Positions 10,702 to 19,719 of a stretch of DNA of 64,000 nt are shown here, piece after piece. The notes beneath the pieces were generated by a model that saw nothing but the letters and a program-made list of their open reading frames with translations, made no database searches and was not told the origin of the DNA. The number at the start of each line of letters is the position of its first letter. Position 1 is the stretch's first letter. Source of the DNA: Puccinellia tenuiflora (Eukaryota > Streptophyta > Magnoliopsida > Poales > Poaceae). The stretch lies in assembly GCA_012064385.1 (NCBI GenBank), contig QRDG01000613.1:519326-583325 (forward strand). The letters are read 5' to 3'. The translations under genes were made by a program, and so were the position numbers.

Positions 10702-11618
10702 CTAGTTGAGGTTATGCAGTCGTCTCCTCCGAATATGACGTTCAGACGAGATTTAGTCGGACCAGACTATAGGCATGTAACGCTCTCGTAGGGCATTTGG
10801 CCATGGTTCAACTCTCAACTTAGTTGGACATATTTCATTGGAACCTTAGTGAGAACGGTAAATTCTCGGTGGATTCCATGTATAGAGCACTCATCCAATG
10901 CGACATGCCAGTTGATAAAAATGAGAAACTTTGGAAGATGAAAATACCATTAAAAATCAAAATATTCTCATGGTATGCTCGTCGAGGAATTATTCTCACC
11001 AAATTCCATGTATAGAGCAATTGGAAAGGAAGTAAAAAGTGTGCTTTCTGTCTACACGATGAGACGATAAAACATCTTTTCTTCAATTGCAAGGTCGCAC
11101 GTTCTATTTGGTCAACCATCCAAGTTGCTTCTAATTTGTATCCTCCACGATCGGTTGCGAATATTTTCGGCAATTGGTTACATGGAATTGATCACAAATT
11201 TAGAACGATTATTAGGGTGGGAGTGATAGCCGTTGTTTGGTCGCTTTGGCTTTGTAGAAATGACAAGGTTTTTAATGATAAAAATGTATCCCTTTTGCAG
11301 GTAATATACCGGTGCATAAATTTGCTCCGTTCGTGGTCCATATTACAACGCGTGGAGTTTCGAGACCTTTTTACGGAGGTGTCTGCGCGACTAGAGACTA
11401 CGGCGAGAGACATTCTTACTCAACATGGGTGGTAGCGTGATCTTCGGATTGGACCACCACCATAGGCGGAGTGCATGATCTTATGATTTGTAACTAGCCT
11501 GTGTTTGTTTTCTATTTTATTTACAGTTCACTTTGTCGGCTGTGTGCATCTTGTTATGCAGAGGCCGGGTGTAATGCTTAAACCTTTTAAGTAATAAAGC
11601 CATTTATCAAAAAAAAAA
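10702..11618 (+). mobile_element. 5'-truncated LINE with 14-bp TSD
   Basis: Flanked by the exact direct repeat gaataagcgtacat (10688-10701 and 11619-11632) and ending in a poly-A run (11609-11618). The 3' UTR contains ggctgtgtgcatc and gcagaggccgggtgtaat, shared with the element at 5261-6617. Only the 3' end of ORF2 is present, as expected from incomplete reverse transcription at insertion. Confidence 0.93.
10824..11435 (+). pseudogene. LINE ORF2 C-terminus (zf-RVT region)
   Basis: Two open stretches in different frames (10824-11015 and 11136-11435) with a broken piece between give the usual LINE C-terminus. The first has the W..S.NGKFSV-type start and WKMKIPLKIKIFSW. The second follows the Cys/His zinc motif (CAFC...H...C near 11040-11095) and includes VVWSLWLCRNDKVFND and a terminal helix. 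The zf-RVT domain lies downstream of the RT in plant LINEs. The RT itself is absent. At least one stop and one frame change separate the parts, so nothing functional is made. Confidence 0.9.
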
Positions 11619-11632
11619 GAATAAGCGTACAT

Positions 11633-12032
11633 GTGTGCGGTGATTATGATGTTATCATCAGTAGGGTTTTATCCAGTAGGGTATTATATAAAGACTAATT
11701 TGATATTCATCGGCCGGTGATTCTTGTTAAAATCTTTATCTGCGTTCGTATCCAGATATCTACCGGATAATAATAATACCATATCCTTTTCTATATCCTA
11801 CAGATATCCGTACCTTTTACATCCATATATACACTACGAGAGGGAGAGGGCCAGATATACAGTAGAGACATGCCAAGGTCCTAAATCAGTTCTTTGGGCT
11901 TGCTGCACCTTATTGGACAAAGAAACTGGGATTTGCTATAAAACGAAGTTTGTTTCTGTGTTCTATGCAACAACGACACCAAACTCTGATGTTATGTGCA
12001 ATTTTCTTTGTACGAAACGATGTCCAGACCAG
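11633..12032. other. unassigned DNA between LINE and CACTA DTC-2
   Basis: No gene or repeat boundary was recognised. Bases 12030-12032 (cag) are the left copy of the CACTA target-site duplication. Confidence 0.5.
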
Positions 12033-12053
12033 CACTACAGGAAAGCCTAAATG

Positions 12054-12340
12054 CGCCGACGGCCAAAATCTACGCCGGCAGCCTTTTGTCGGGGCCGTCG
12101 ACGTAGGTGCGGCCCAGGCCAGCCCGACGAGCCGGCCGTCGGCGCACCAATGGCCGTCGGCGTAATGCCAGAGAGGCCGACGGCCACCGTCGGCGTCCAA
12201 AGGGCCGTCGTCATAAGGAGAATGATGTTAGGGTTCACTCCTACGCCGACGGTATTGCCATCGGCACAGGCCCGCGGTTTTTTTTTACGGCCGTCATTTT
12301 ATGCCGCCATCTACGCCGAGGGGAAAGCCGTCGGCATAGG
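12054..12340. repeat. left subterminal repeats of DTC-2
   Basis: Clustered GCCGACGGC/GCCGTCGGC words and one-base variants in both orientations next to the left terminus; the counterpart block is at the right end. Confidence 0.88.
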
Positions 12341-12489
12341 TCTAGGATTTTTTTGAAAAAAATCATTTTCATTTATTTATTACTCTAAACTATGTTTAAT
12401 ATGGTTTTAATTCATTTTTATGTATATAGCTATGCAGAATAGCGGTCTCCACCCGCATAAAATGATGTCGTGAATATTGTCTCTCACAC

Positions 12490-13560
12490 ACCGTCGAAAC
12501 CCCCACTTCAGGCGAAACGGAGAGAATTTATGCAAGAGTTGGGGTGGATCTAGGTTTTGGGTGTTCCTAGGTACTAACCCAGTACAACAAGCAAAAAATC
12601 CCACTGGGCTACCCCCTTTCGACGCACGTCTATGGGGTGGACGAGAAAAGCCGGTATTTTCTCTAGCGGGTCTAGGGTTTCGCCGGAGAGGGGCTCCAGA
12701 GCATCGGAATAACACCAAAACCAAGGTGGTGACATACCATGTGTGTACAAGTGTGTTGAGTGCTGTGGATTTCCAGGTTCCCACTCCGGGGCGTGAGCGG
12801 GTTCACCGGCATCACTTTCTCCATACTGATTTCGTGGACTTACGCTCGAAACCCCCACTTCGGGCGAAACGGAGAGAATCTATGCAAGAGTTGGGGTGGA
12901 TCTAGGTTTTGGGTGTTCCTAGGTACTAACCCAGCACAACCAAGCAAAAAATTCCACTGGGCTACCCCCTTTCGACGCACGTCTATGGGGTAGACGAGAA
13001 AAGCTGGTCTTTTCTCCAGCGGGTCTAGGGTATTGACGGAGAGGCGCTCCGGAGCGTCCGAATCACACCAAACCCTAGGTGGTGTCCTAACATATGTGTA
13101 AGAGTGTGGTGGGACATTGGAATAGCCAACACCAAACTCCTAGGTGTGTCCGGCTTCACACACCACACTTATCCCGCACGAAGTTTCTACTCTTCTAAGT
13201 CGGAACCCCCATTTCGGGTGCAACGGATGGACTCATGTGATAACATGGGCCCAAAGTGGGTTTAAAATGATCATATGACACACCCTAACACAACCAAGTA
13301 TAAAAGTCCACTGAGCTACCCCGTTTCGACGACCGTGGAAGGGGTAGACGACACGGTTGACTTTCGGTCACCTGTTTAGGGTTTCGCCGGAGAGGGGCTC
13401 CGGAGCGTCGGAATCACTTTGCTACCCCCTTTCGACGCAAGTCTATGGGGTAGACGAGAAAAGCTGGTCTTTTCTCCACCGGGTCTAGGGTTTCGACGGA
13501 GAGGCGCTTCGGAGCGTCCGGATCACACCAAACCCTAGGTGGTGTCCTAACGTATGTGTA
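12490..13560. repeat. ~353/705-bp tandem repeat block (DTC-2)
   Basis: The same A-B dimer as in DTC-1. A monomers start at 12674 and 13378 (704 bp apart), B monomers at 13027 and 13487. The last A monomer is cut to 109 bp by a deletion that joins ...gtcggaatcac to the ttgctacccc part of the next unit. Sequence continues as a decayed partial unit to about 13650. Confidence 0.88.
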
Positions 13561-13789
13561 AATGTCCAAGATCAACAATTGTACGGAGAAAAGCTCGGGG
13601 TAGATATGCGAGGCCCACCGGACTAGGGTTTCGCTAGAAAAGGATAGCCGGAGCGCCGGAATAATTTGCGTGTGTCTAAATTATAATGTTTAAGATATTA
13701 ATAAAACCGTATAAATTTATAATGGAATAAATTATAATGTTTAAAATATTAATAAAATAGCTAATAATAGGGAAAAAAAGAAAATACCT

Positions 13790-13855
13790 AGCCGTCGGCA
13801 TATGTCCAATCTAGTTGTGCCGACGGCTTTGCCGTCGGCATAGGCCGTATCCAGT
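13790..13855. repeat. internal CACTA subterminal-type repeats
   Basis: Three further GCCGTCGGC/GCCGACGGC words sit in the middle of DTC-2, between the tandem-repeat block and the GC-rich leader. They show that such sites are not limited to the ends and may mark an older internal rearrangement. Confidence 0.7.
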
Positions 13856-13865
13856 CGTTAGGTAA

Positions 13866-14390
13866 GAGCGCGCGCGCCCGTCCTCCCCAAATCGACTAAG
13901 TGCCACCGCTTCCCCAAATCGACCACCGCCTCCCCGCCGCCGTCGCCCCGCACCCTCCACCCGGCCGGAGCTCCGCCGCCGCTATCCTCCCCTCCACACA
14001 CCGCGCCGCTCATCGAGGACCCGCCGCCGCCGTGCTCCCCTCCCCACCGAAGCTCGGCGGCGCCGTCCTCCCCTCCCCACTGCAGCTCCGCGGCGCCGCC
14101 GTGCTCCACTCCCTCCCCTCCCCACAGAAGCTCCGCGGCGCCGCCGTGCTCCCCTCCCTGGTCGACGACACGCCGCCGCCGTGCTCCCCTCCCCACCCTC
14201 GCCGCCCAACACGTCCCGGCCGTCATCCCCAACCCCGCGCCTCTTCTCCCTCCCATCAGCCCGCGCCCTCGCCTCCTCCCGCCGTCACCGCCACTGTACC
14301 GACGAGGAGCACGCCCAGCCGCCGGAGCAGCATGTTTACCTCGCAAGAGCGCCCCATGGCTACTCCCTGCAGCTCGGTAAGCCACATTTT
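13866..14390 (+). other. GC-rich leader region of the DTC-2 gene
   Basis: Starts with gcgcgcgcgc and consists of degenerate repeats of CCGCCGCCGTGCTCCCCTCC and AGCTC(C/G)GCGGCG words to about 14300. Open frames on both strands (up to 194 codons) come from low-complexity Ala/Pro/Arg/Gly repeats and are not credible proteins. It may be the 5' UTR or promoter-proximal part of the CACTA gene, or captured sequence; this is inference. Confidence 0.45.
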
Positions 14391-14747
14391 TTCTTTTTTC
14401 TGTAATGTATATAGTTAGATTAGGACAAAAAATCATGACCACCTCGCTGATCCGATAATTGCTAACCTTTGTTCATTTTCGGTTGTTTAGCTACTAGTCA
14501 CACTAGACAAAAAATCATGACCACTATTTTTTCTTTTCGGTTGTTTAGCTACTAGTCACACTTGTGAATTTGTGTAAGAACAATAATTGCTAACCTTTGT
14601 TCATTTTGTACACTAGGCCCCGTCGTGACTACCTCGCTGATCCGATTCCGTCGCTCTCCCGGAGGTTGCCGTTCTTTCGTTGTCCCACACCACCGTCGGT
14701 CCCGTGCGTCGTTGCGGGGCTTCTTCTCCAGCTGAGGAGGGGCCGCC

Positions 14748-14934
14748 CATAGTTGTCAGAATCATGATTCTACCATGCGTCTCTACAACTTTACGACCCA
14801 AATTGAGCCGAACGATTCTACGATTCTGTTAAATAGAATCTTAGATTTTACGATTCTGAAAGCTATGATCCTACGGTTTACGATCCTACCATAGAGGTTC
14901 CGATCCGACTCAGAATCACGATTCTGACAACTTT
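14748..14934. mobile_element. 187-bp MITE nested in CACTA, TSD ggggccgcc
   Basis: Inverted ends agttgtcagaatc.tgattct (14751 onward) and its complement (to 14932) enclose an AT-rich body with repeated ACGATTCT words. The exact 9-bp direct repeat ggggccgcc flanks it (14739-14747 and 14935-14943). A 9-bp duplication fits a Mutator-type non-autonomous element. Confidence 0.85.
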
Positions 14935-15189
14935 GGGGCCGCCTCGGTGCCCCTTCGTCACCCTGCTTCTGGAGCACGTCCTCGACCTTCTCCGGCCACC
15001 GATCACGCTTCGAGGGTATATCTTTCATCTCTCTTGCTGCATAGGTTTATTTTGGTCTAGATCACCAAGTCAGTCGCGTAACCCGAGTCAGATCCCATCC
15101 AGAAGGGTTACAAATTTATAAATATGCAGGATTGTCCATCTTTGCATATTTATAACCGTAACACTTCCGGATTGTCCATGTTGGACAGT

Positions 15190-15399
15190 CCGAGTACGTG
15201 TAGATCGGGTCGTGTCCCATGTTCTACCCCTTCCTGAGACGGAATTTCGGCAGCACCTCCCCGTTGTTCTTTGGATGCACACCCTCTCGGCTTGACAAGC
15301 TCGAGACGTGTATTCTGAAGAACAGCGGGGAGGTGCTGTCGAAATTCCATCTCGGGTCGGGGTAGAACATGGGACACGACTCGATCTACACGTACTCGG
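15190..15399 (+). repeat. long fold-back (~105-bp arms, almost no loop)
   Basis: The left arm from 15190 (ccgagtacgtgtagatcg) is the inverted complement of the right arm ending at 15399 (cgatctacacgtactcgg). The outer ~80 bp match with about 7 differences by eye; the inner ~25 bp are weaker, closing at the near-palindrome gcttgacaagc (15290-15300). It lies about 160 bp upstream of the CACTA gene ATG. Transcribed from the plus strand it would form a long imperfect hairpin RNA. Confidence 0.9.
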
Positions 15400-15562
15400 G
15401 CGGGATAGGCCCCTACCTATTAGAAGTGTAGGTGAACCCTTGCATGCTGTAAAAGATAAAATTTGGCCGTAATTAATCATGGTGTCATTGAATAAATTTA
15501 TTATTAATTGCTGCATATATAGTATGAAATGCGTTGTTGTTTGGCTCCCAATAAAGCAGAGG

Positions 15563-16550
15563 ATGGCTGATAATGGGTGGATGTACAGTGGCCGTGTTTC
15601 TGCGACTGAAAGAACAGATGAGTGGGCATGGAAGACTAATTTGCTAGTGAAGGAGTTAGCGCGTGGTTCAAAGGCAGGGGTTCGTCCACAGTGCCCTTGC
15701 ACTCATTGCAAGAGGCGTCATCGTCAGGGAAAGGATGAAATGACTAAACACCTTTGGTTGCATGGATATATGCCTAACTACGTCACGTTGGTCGACTTTG
15801 CTCAGTACGAGCGTGACAGAGGTGAGGTGATACGGCAGCGGATCGATGGCAATGAGTACGATGGGATTAGATACTTGCTAGATGATCTCCGCGATGCCGA
15901 CATGCCGGATTCTCCACCTCCACAGGAGGAATCGCCAGAATCGTCGGAACCGGGTGAACCAGAGGAACCGGAGCCAACCACGAAGGCCTTCCTTGATATG
16001 ATGGCCTCGGCTAAGAGGCCTCTATACGAGGGTGCAAAGATTTCTCAGCTCGATGCCATCTCTCAAGCACTAGGTGACAAGGCCCGGTACTCCACCACCC
16101 GTGCAAGCTTTGAACCTAATATGAAAACAATTAGTAACATGTTACCCGCAGGGCATTGTCTGCCTAAAACCATGCACGGAGCCTCCTATGCCGGGGACGC
16201 CGCCATTGTTCCCATCGAAGGACGAATTCGCTTTCACATACTACGCATCAACCCCGGTAAGTTCTTTGCCAAACAACTGGTTACCAATTTCCTTTGCCTC
16301 GCAAATTGCTAAGTCCATCTCAAACATGTAGGGAACGGGATGTTCGGAGAACCCAGAGTTTGGTCGGGCTTCTCCTCGTCCCTCGGGTTCGCGTGAGATC
16401 ACAACACCAAATCGCCCCGATAGTTCTTCTCACGATGCTTCTCCAGGCTCTGCTGTTGGTTCTACTGCGGCTACGTCGCGCCAACCGTCGCCTATCCTCA
16501 CCCGAGGAGATCTCGGGTTCACCCCCTCTCCTCCAAATATGTAGGGCTTT
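15563..16550 (+). CDS. CACTA transposase-associated-domain protein (partial, probably two exons)
   Basis: The chosen ATG at 15563 begins MADNGWMYSGR. The N-terminal ~100 residues match the plant transposase-associated domain (Pfam PF13963 type): W-M-Y start, then CPCTHCKRRH and HLWLHGYMPNY. An acidic Pro/Glu tract follows at roughly residues 115-140, then a region typical of truncated CACTA proteins (YEGAKISQLDA). A donor-like GGTAAGTT is at 16256, and an acceptor-like catgtagg at 16325-16332 precedes a Ser/Pro-rich tail that ends in TAG at ~16548. The joining phase does not fit perfectly, so a small frame error or another splice site is likely. The domain is probably DNA-binding; no DDE catalytic region follows. 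Upstream in-frame codons to 15479 look like intron because ataaagcag precedes the ATG. Confidence 0.75.
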
Positions 16551-16694
16551 TGGAATTGATGTATCGGATTGATGTGAGTATGACGATTGGCACTTGATGA
16601 TATTATTGTTGTTACCATTCCTGTGAATTTTGGGTGCAATTTATGAATTTTTGCTGTGATTTTTTTGCTGTGAAATGTGCTCTGGAAATAAAAA

Positions 16695-17140
16695 AACTGG
16701 CAGTATCTACGCCGACGGCATTGCCGTCGGCATAGGCAAAAAACCTGGCGCAGAGAGCTACGCCGACGGCAGTGCTGTCGGCACAGCCTCAGTAGTGACC
16801 AGATGGCCAGGGCTGTGCCGACGGTATTGCCGTCGGCGTAGCTCTAACCCTACGCCGACGGCCGTCTGGTGCTACGCCGACGGCACCCAAAACCAGACGA
16901 GCCGCGGGCCCACAAAAGCTACGCCGACGGCCTATACGCCGACGGCCTATACGCCGACGGCTCCTGCTGGCCGTCGGCGCGTGTCCTACGCCGACGGCAT
17001 ATGCTACGCTGACGGTTTATTAGGCTACGCCTACGGGGTGGTACGCCGACGGACCTACGCCGACGGCAGCCGTCGGCATAGGCTGTGCCGACGGCAAAGC
17101 GTCCTATGCCGACGGCAAAGGGCCGTCGGCGTAGCTGGCA
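16695..17140. repeat. right subterminal repeats of DTC-2
   Basis: More than twenty GCCGACGGC/GCCGTCGGC or near-identical words, often preceded by CTAC, in both orientations, with one run of three CCTATACGCCGACGG-type units near 16925-16960. Presumed binding sites for the element's own protein. Confidence 0.9.
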
Positions 17141-17155
17141 TTTCCTGTAGTGCAG

Positions 17156-17461
17156 GACAGGTTCACATGACGTACAAACAAAGTAAAACATACCGGACGA
17201 AGAGAGAAGCATTACTCCTTTTATTACTTTTATTATTATTATTATTAGGTATAGATTATTTTTCGAAAGTCAAAATTATGAAATTTTTGTTAAAAAACAT
17301 TATCATTTACAATACAAAATTAATATTGTGATATACATCATGAAATATGTTTTCATATGACACACATATACTACAGTAGTTGTGGATAACTTTTGTAAAA
17401 TTTTGATCAAACTTTACATTGTTTGACTTTCAAGAAAATATCTTTTGAGGGAGGGAGTACG
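17156..17461. other. short AT-rich stretch with a MITE-like end
   Basis: Contains a (TTA)n run near 17220-17250 and, at 17420-17459, gactttcaagaaaatatc followed by gagggagggagtac. This resembles one terminus of a Stowaway/Mariner-type MITE. The opposite terminus was not found, so this is a remnant at best. No gene is seen. Confidence 0.4.
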
Positions 17462-17464
17462 TAA

Positions 17465-19243
17465 GAGCATCTCCAGCCGGACGCCAACAGGGCCACCAAT
17501 AGCTTATTGGACGTGCCAGACAAAAAATGGCGACCAGTCAGGGCGCCAATAGCCCGGTTTCGTCCGGCGAGGCCCAATAGCTCGTCCGGCACACCCAAAC
17601 CACGCCCTCCGTGGAGGGAGCCTCTTGGACGCACCAGACGAAACCGAGGGCGATGCCACCTCGGATCCCCACGGCGGGCCAGCCCTGTCATTGGCATACG
17701 AGAACCCTCCAAGTCGTCGTCCCCATTTCCTTGTCTTTCCCGTCTCTATTTCCCGTCGCTGCCACCTGCTTGTCCTCCCCGCCACCCACACACCTCTAGT
17801 GCAACCAGACAACGGAACGCCGACCAGTAGCGTTGCGCGGATCGTCTTCGTAGCCTCGCAGCAAGCCGCCTTGCCTCGCCGGCGCTTCACGCGTGTCCAC
17901 CTTGCACGCAAGGTGTTCGACGGATTGTCTGGTAGGCGCCACTTTTCTTTATATTGGCCGTCGCCGGTGATAGGTTGATTGATTCTTCAACGTTTCGCTC
18001 CACCAGGTCATGGACAGCGATGATGAGTTGATGGCCACTCTTTTGATGGAATAAGAGGCCGACATCGAGGCCGAGGAAGAGGAAAACATGGTGATTCTTG
18101 TATGTCTGATGCAGCTACAAGACGAAGAGGCCGCCAATGCCGAACCCAAATGTGGAAGTTCAAAGCCTGGAAGGATGAAGACCAAGCCGAGGCAGAGGAT
18201 GGAGGGCCATTGCATGCTACACAGCGATTATTTTCTGATGTGCCCGCGTTCACCCCAAAGGATTTTTGGCGGCGCTTTCGGATGAATAGGGACTTGTTTC
18301 TTCGGATCCGAGATAGTGTAAGGAAACATGATCCCTGGTTCAGATTGTCCATTTGGTTGGCAAGGGTTGTACAAATATGGCCATAAAGGGTATTGCAGTG
18401 TGGTACTTGAAGCTGTAGCCGATCATGAAACGTGGATTTGGCACTCTTTTTTTTGCATGGCAGGATCACACAAAGACATCAACGTGCTGCAGTGCTCTCC
18501 GGTGTTTGCGAGGCTTGTTGAAGGCAATGCTCTTCCAATCAACTATGTGATCAACGACAACGAATACAACAAGGGGTACTACCTAGCCGATGGCATCTAT
18601 CCAAGATGGGCGACATTTGTGAAGACAATCTCCAATACTCTAGGTAATATACAATCTTGGCTTGCCTCCCAACAAGAGAGTTGCAGAAAGGATGTCGAGC
18701 GGGTATTTGGAGTCCTCCAACAAAGTTTTGCTATCGTCTGGTATCCTGCTATGACATGGTCGAACGAGTAGATGTGGGAGGTCATGAATATACGTGTGAT
18801 CATGCATAACATGATCGAGTGAGCTGGCAAATCCAGTGGATGATCCTCATCCATATGAGTTATAGGGTCCTCTAGCCACTATTGATCACAACGTGACTGC
18901 GGATTTTGGTGAATACTTCGCTATGTATACGGAGATTCATAATGAAAGTGTTCATAATCAACTTCAACACGATCTAATGGAGCATTTGTGGATGCTCAAA
19001 GGATTGGCTGCTTGAGTAAAATTTATTCGTGATTGTTGAAACTTTAATTTATTTTAATTTTCTGTGTTCAAAACAAGGTAAAATTCAAATTATTTCGTTT
19101 CTATGTTTAAATTTAAGACGAAATTCAACATATGCGAGGCGTCTATTGGCGCCGCGACTGGGTAGCGGCGACGCCCATCCCGTCCGGACGGAGCCAATAC
19201 AGCTCGTCCGGGCGCTATATTGCCGCCCCGGACAGAGATGCTC
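17465..19243 (+). mobile_element. PIF/Harbinger transposon, TSD TAA
   Basis: The ends gagcatctccagcc (17465) and its imperfect inverse ...cagagatgctc (to 19243) are flanked by taa (17462-17464 and 19244-19246), the 3-bp TWA-type target of this superfamily. Extended inverted similarity includes GGCG/CGTCCGG words. The interior has a damaged DDE nuclease gene. At 1779 bp it is shorter than an autonomous element and no Myb-like second ORF was seen. Confidence 0.9.
18010..19015 (+). pseudogene. Harbinger DDE transposase, internally deleted
   Basis: The reading starts at ATG 18010 (MDSDDELM), is stopped after 14 codons by TAA, and continues in another frame with a helical region around FWRRFRMNRDLFLRI (18260-18310). 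It then jumps, at about 18345, into the second half of the DDE_Tnp_4 domain: CPFGWQGLYK, WIWHSFFCMAGSHKDINVL (18430-18490), and ...DVERVFGVLQ near 18690-18720. About 100 residues expected between these parts, including the first catalytic Asp, are missing. Two more frame breaks precede a terminal open stretch ending at TGA 19013-19015. Such nucleases cut and paste the element; this one cannot. Confidence 0.88.
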
Positions 19244-19529
19244 TAACTGACCATCTTTAGAGCACCTGAAGAGAATCGATTGGCGCAATGATCGTTGCAT
19301 TCAGGCGCCCATTCATGTGACACCATTAACATGGCCGTCAAAAAACACAATGAACCAACTCAGTGCATGACTTGTTTGCATTTAGGTCAAAATTTGGCCT
19401 TGCTGTAAAGCTCAGAAACAAAATGATAAAACCTAGAGCTATATCATGATCCACAATGCCAAAAGCAACAACAGCCATTCAAGTCACAAAGAAATAAGAT
19501 GTGACAACATTATACTGATATATATGTTC

Positions 19530-19719
19530 ACAAGTAAACATTATCATTATTATTGGCTTGCATCAAGTCAAGGGAGGAGGAAAACACCAGTAGCTGCTCC
19601 GTCACAAAATTACTAGCTTAAATAGTAGTACAAGAGAAAAAAGAGTTCGTTCCTTTCCAGCCGTCAGCCATTTTCCACGCCCGGAGGGGGAAAAAGGGGT
19701 GCCGTGGAGAAAGATCATC
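19530..19719 (-). other. TPI 3' UTR and poly-A signal region
   Basis: Downstream of the TPI stop (19720-19722), the minus strand has a GT/T-rich 3' UTR with AATAATAATG in the complement of 19539-19556, a plausible near-upstream polyadenylation element. The exact cleavage site cannot be seen. The right end of the Harbinger element is only about 290 bp further downstream. Confidence 0.55.

Larger units (their letters stand above)
12033..17152 (+). mobile_element. CACTA transposon DTC-2, both ends present, TSD CAG
   Basis: Terminal inverted repeats cactacaggaaa (12033) and tttcctgtagtg (to 17152) are perfect for 12 bp and are flanked by the 3-bp duplication cag (12030-12032 and 17153-17155), as expected for the CACTA (En/Spm) superfamily. 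At 5120 bp it is shorter than autonomous members. Order: subterminal repeats, tandem-repeat block, AT-rich stretch, GC-rich leader, a nested MITE, a long fold-back, a two-part transposase-associated gene, subterminal repeats. No catalytic TNP2-type transposase (Transposase_21) is seen, so the copy is probably non-autonomous. Confidence 0.95.

Noticed and set aside
7725..13560. Regular direct repeats considered as a CRISPR-like array
   Set aside because: Units of ~353/705 bp without short repeats and unique spacers, inside CACTA elements of a plant genome.
13858..14442. 194-codon minus and 172-codon plus open frames
   Set aside because: Produced by CCGCCGCC/GCTCCCCTCC repeats; Gly/Arg/Ala or Pro/Ala-rich on both strands.
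16675..17331. 218-codon open frame
   Set aside because: Built from CACTA subterminal GCCGACGGC repeats and running past the element end into flanking AT-rich DNA.
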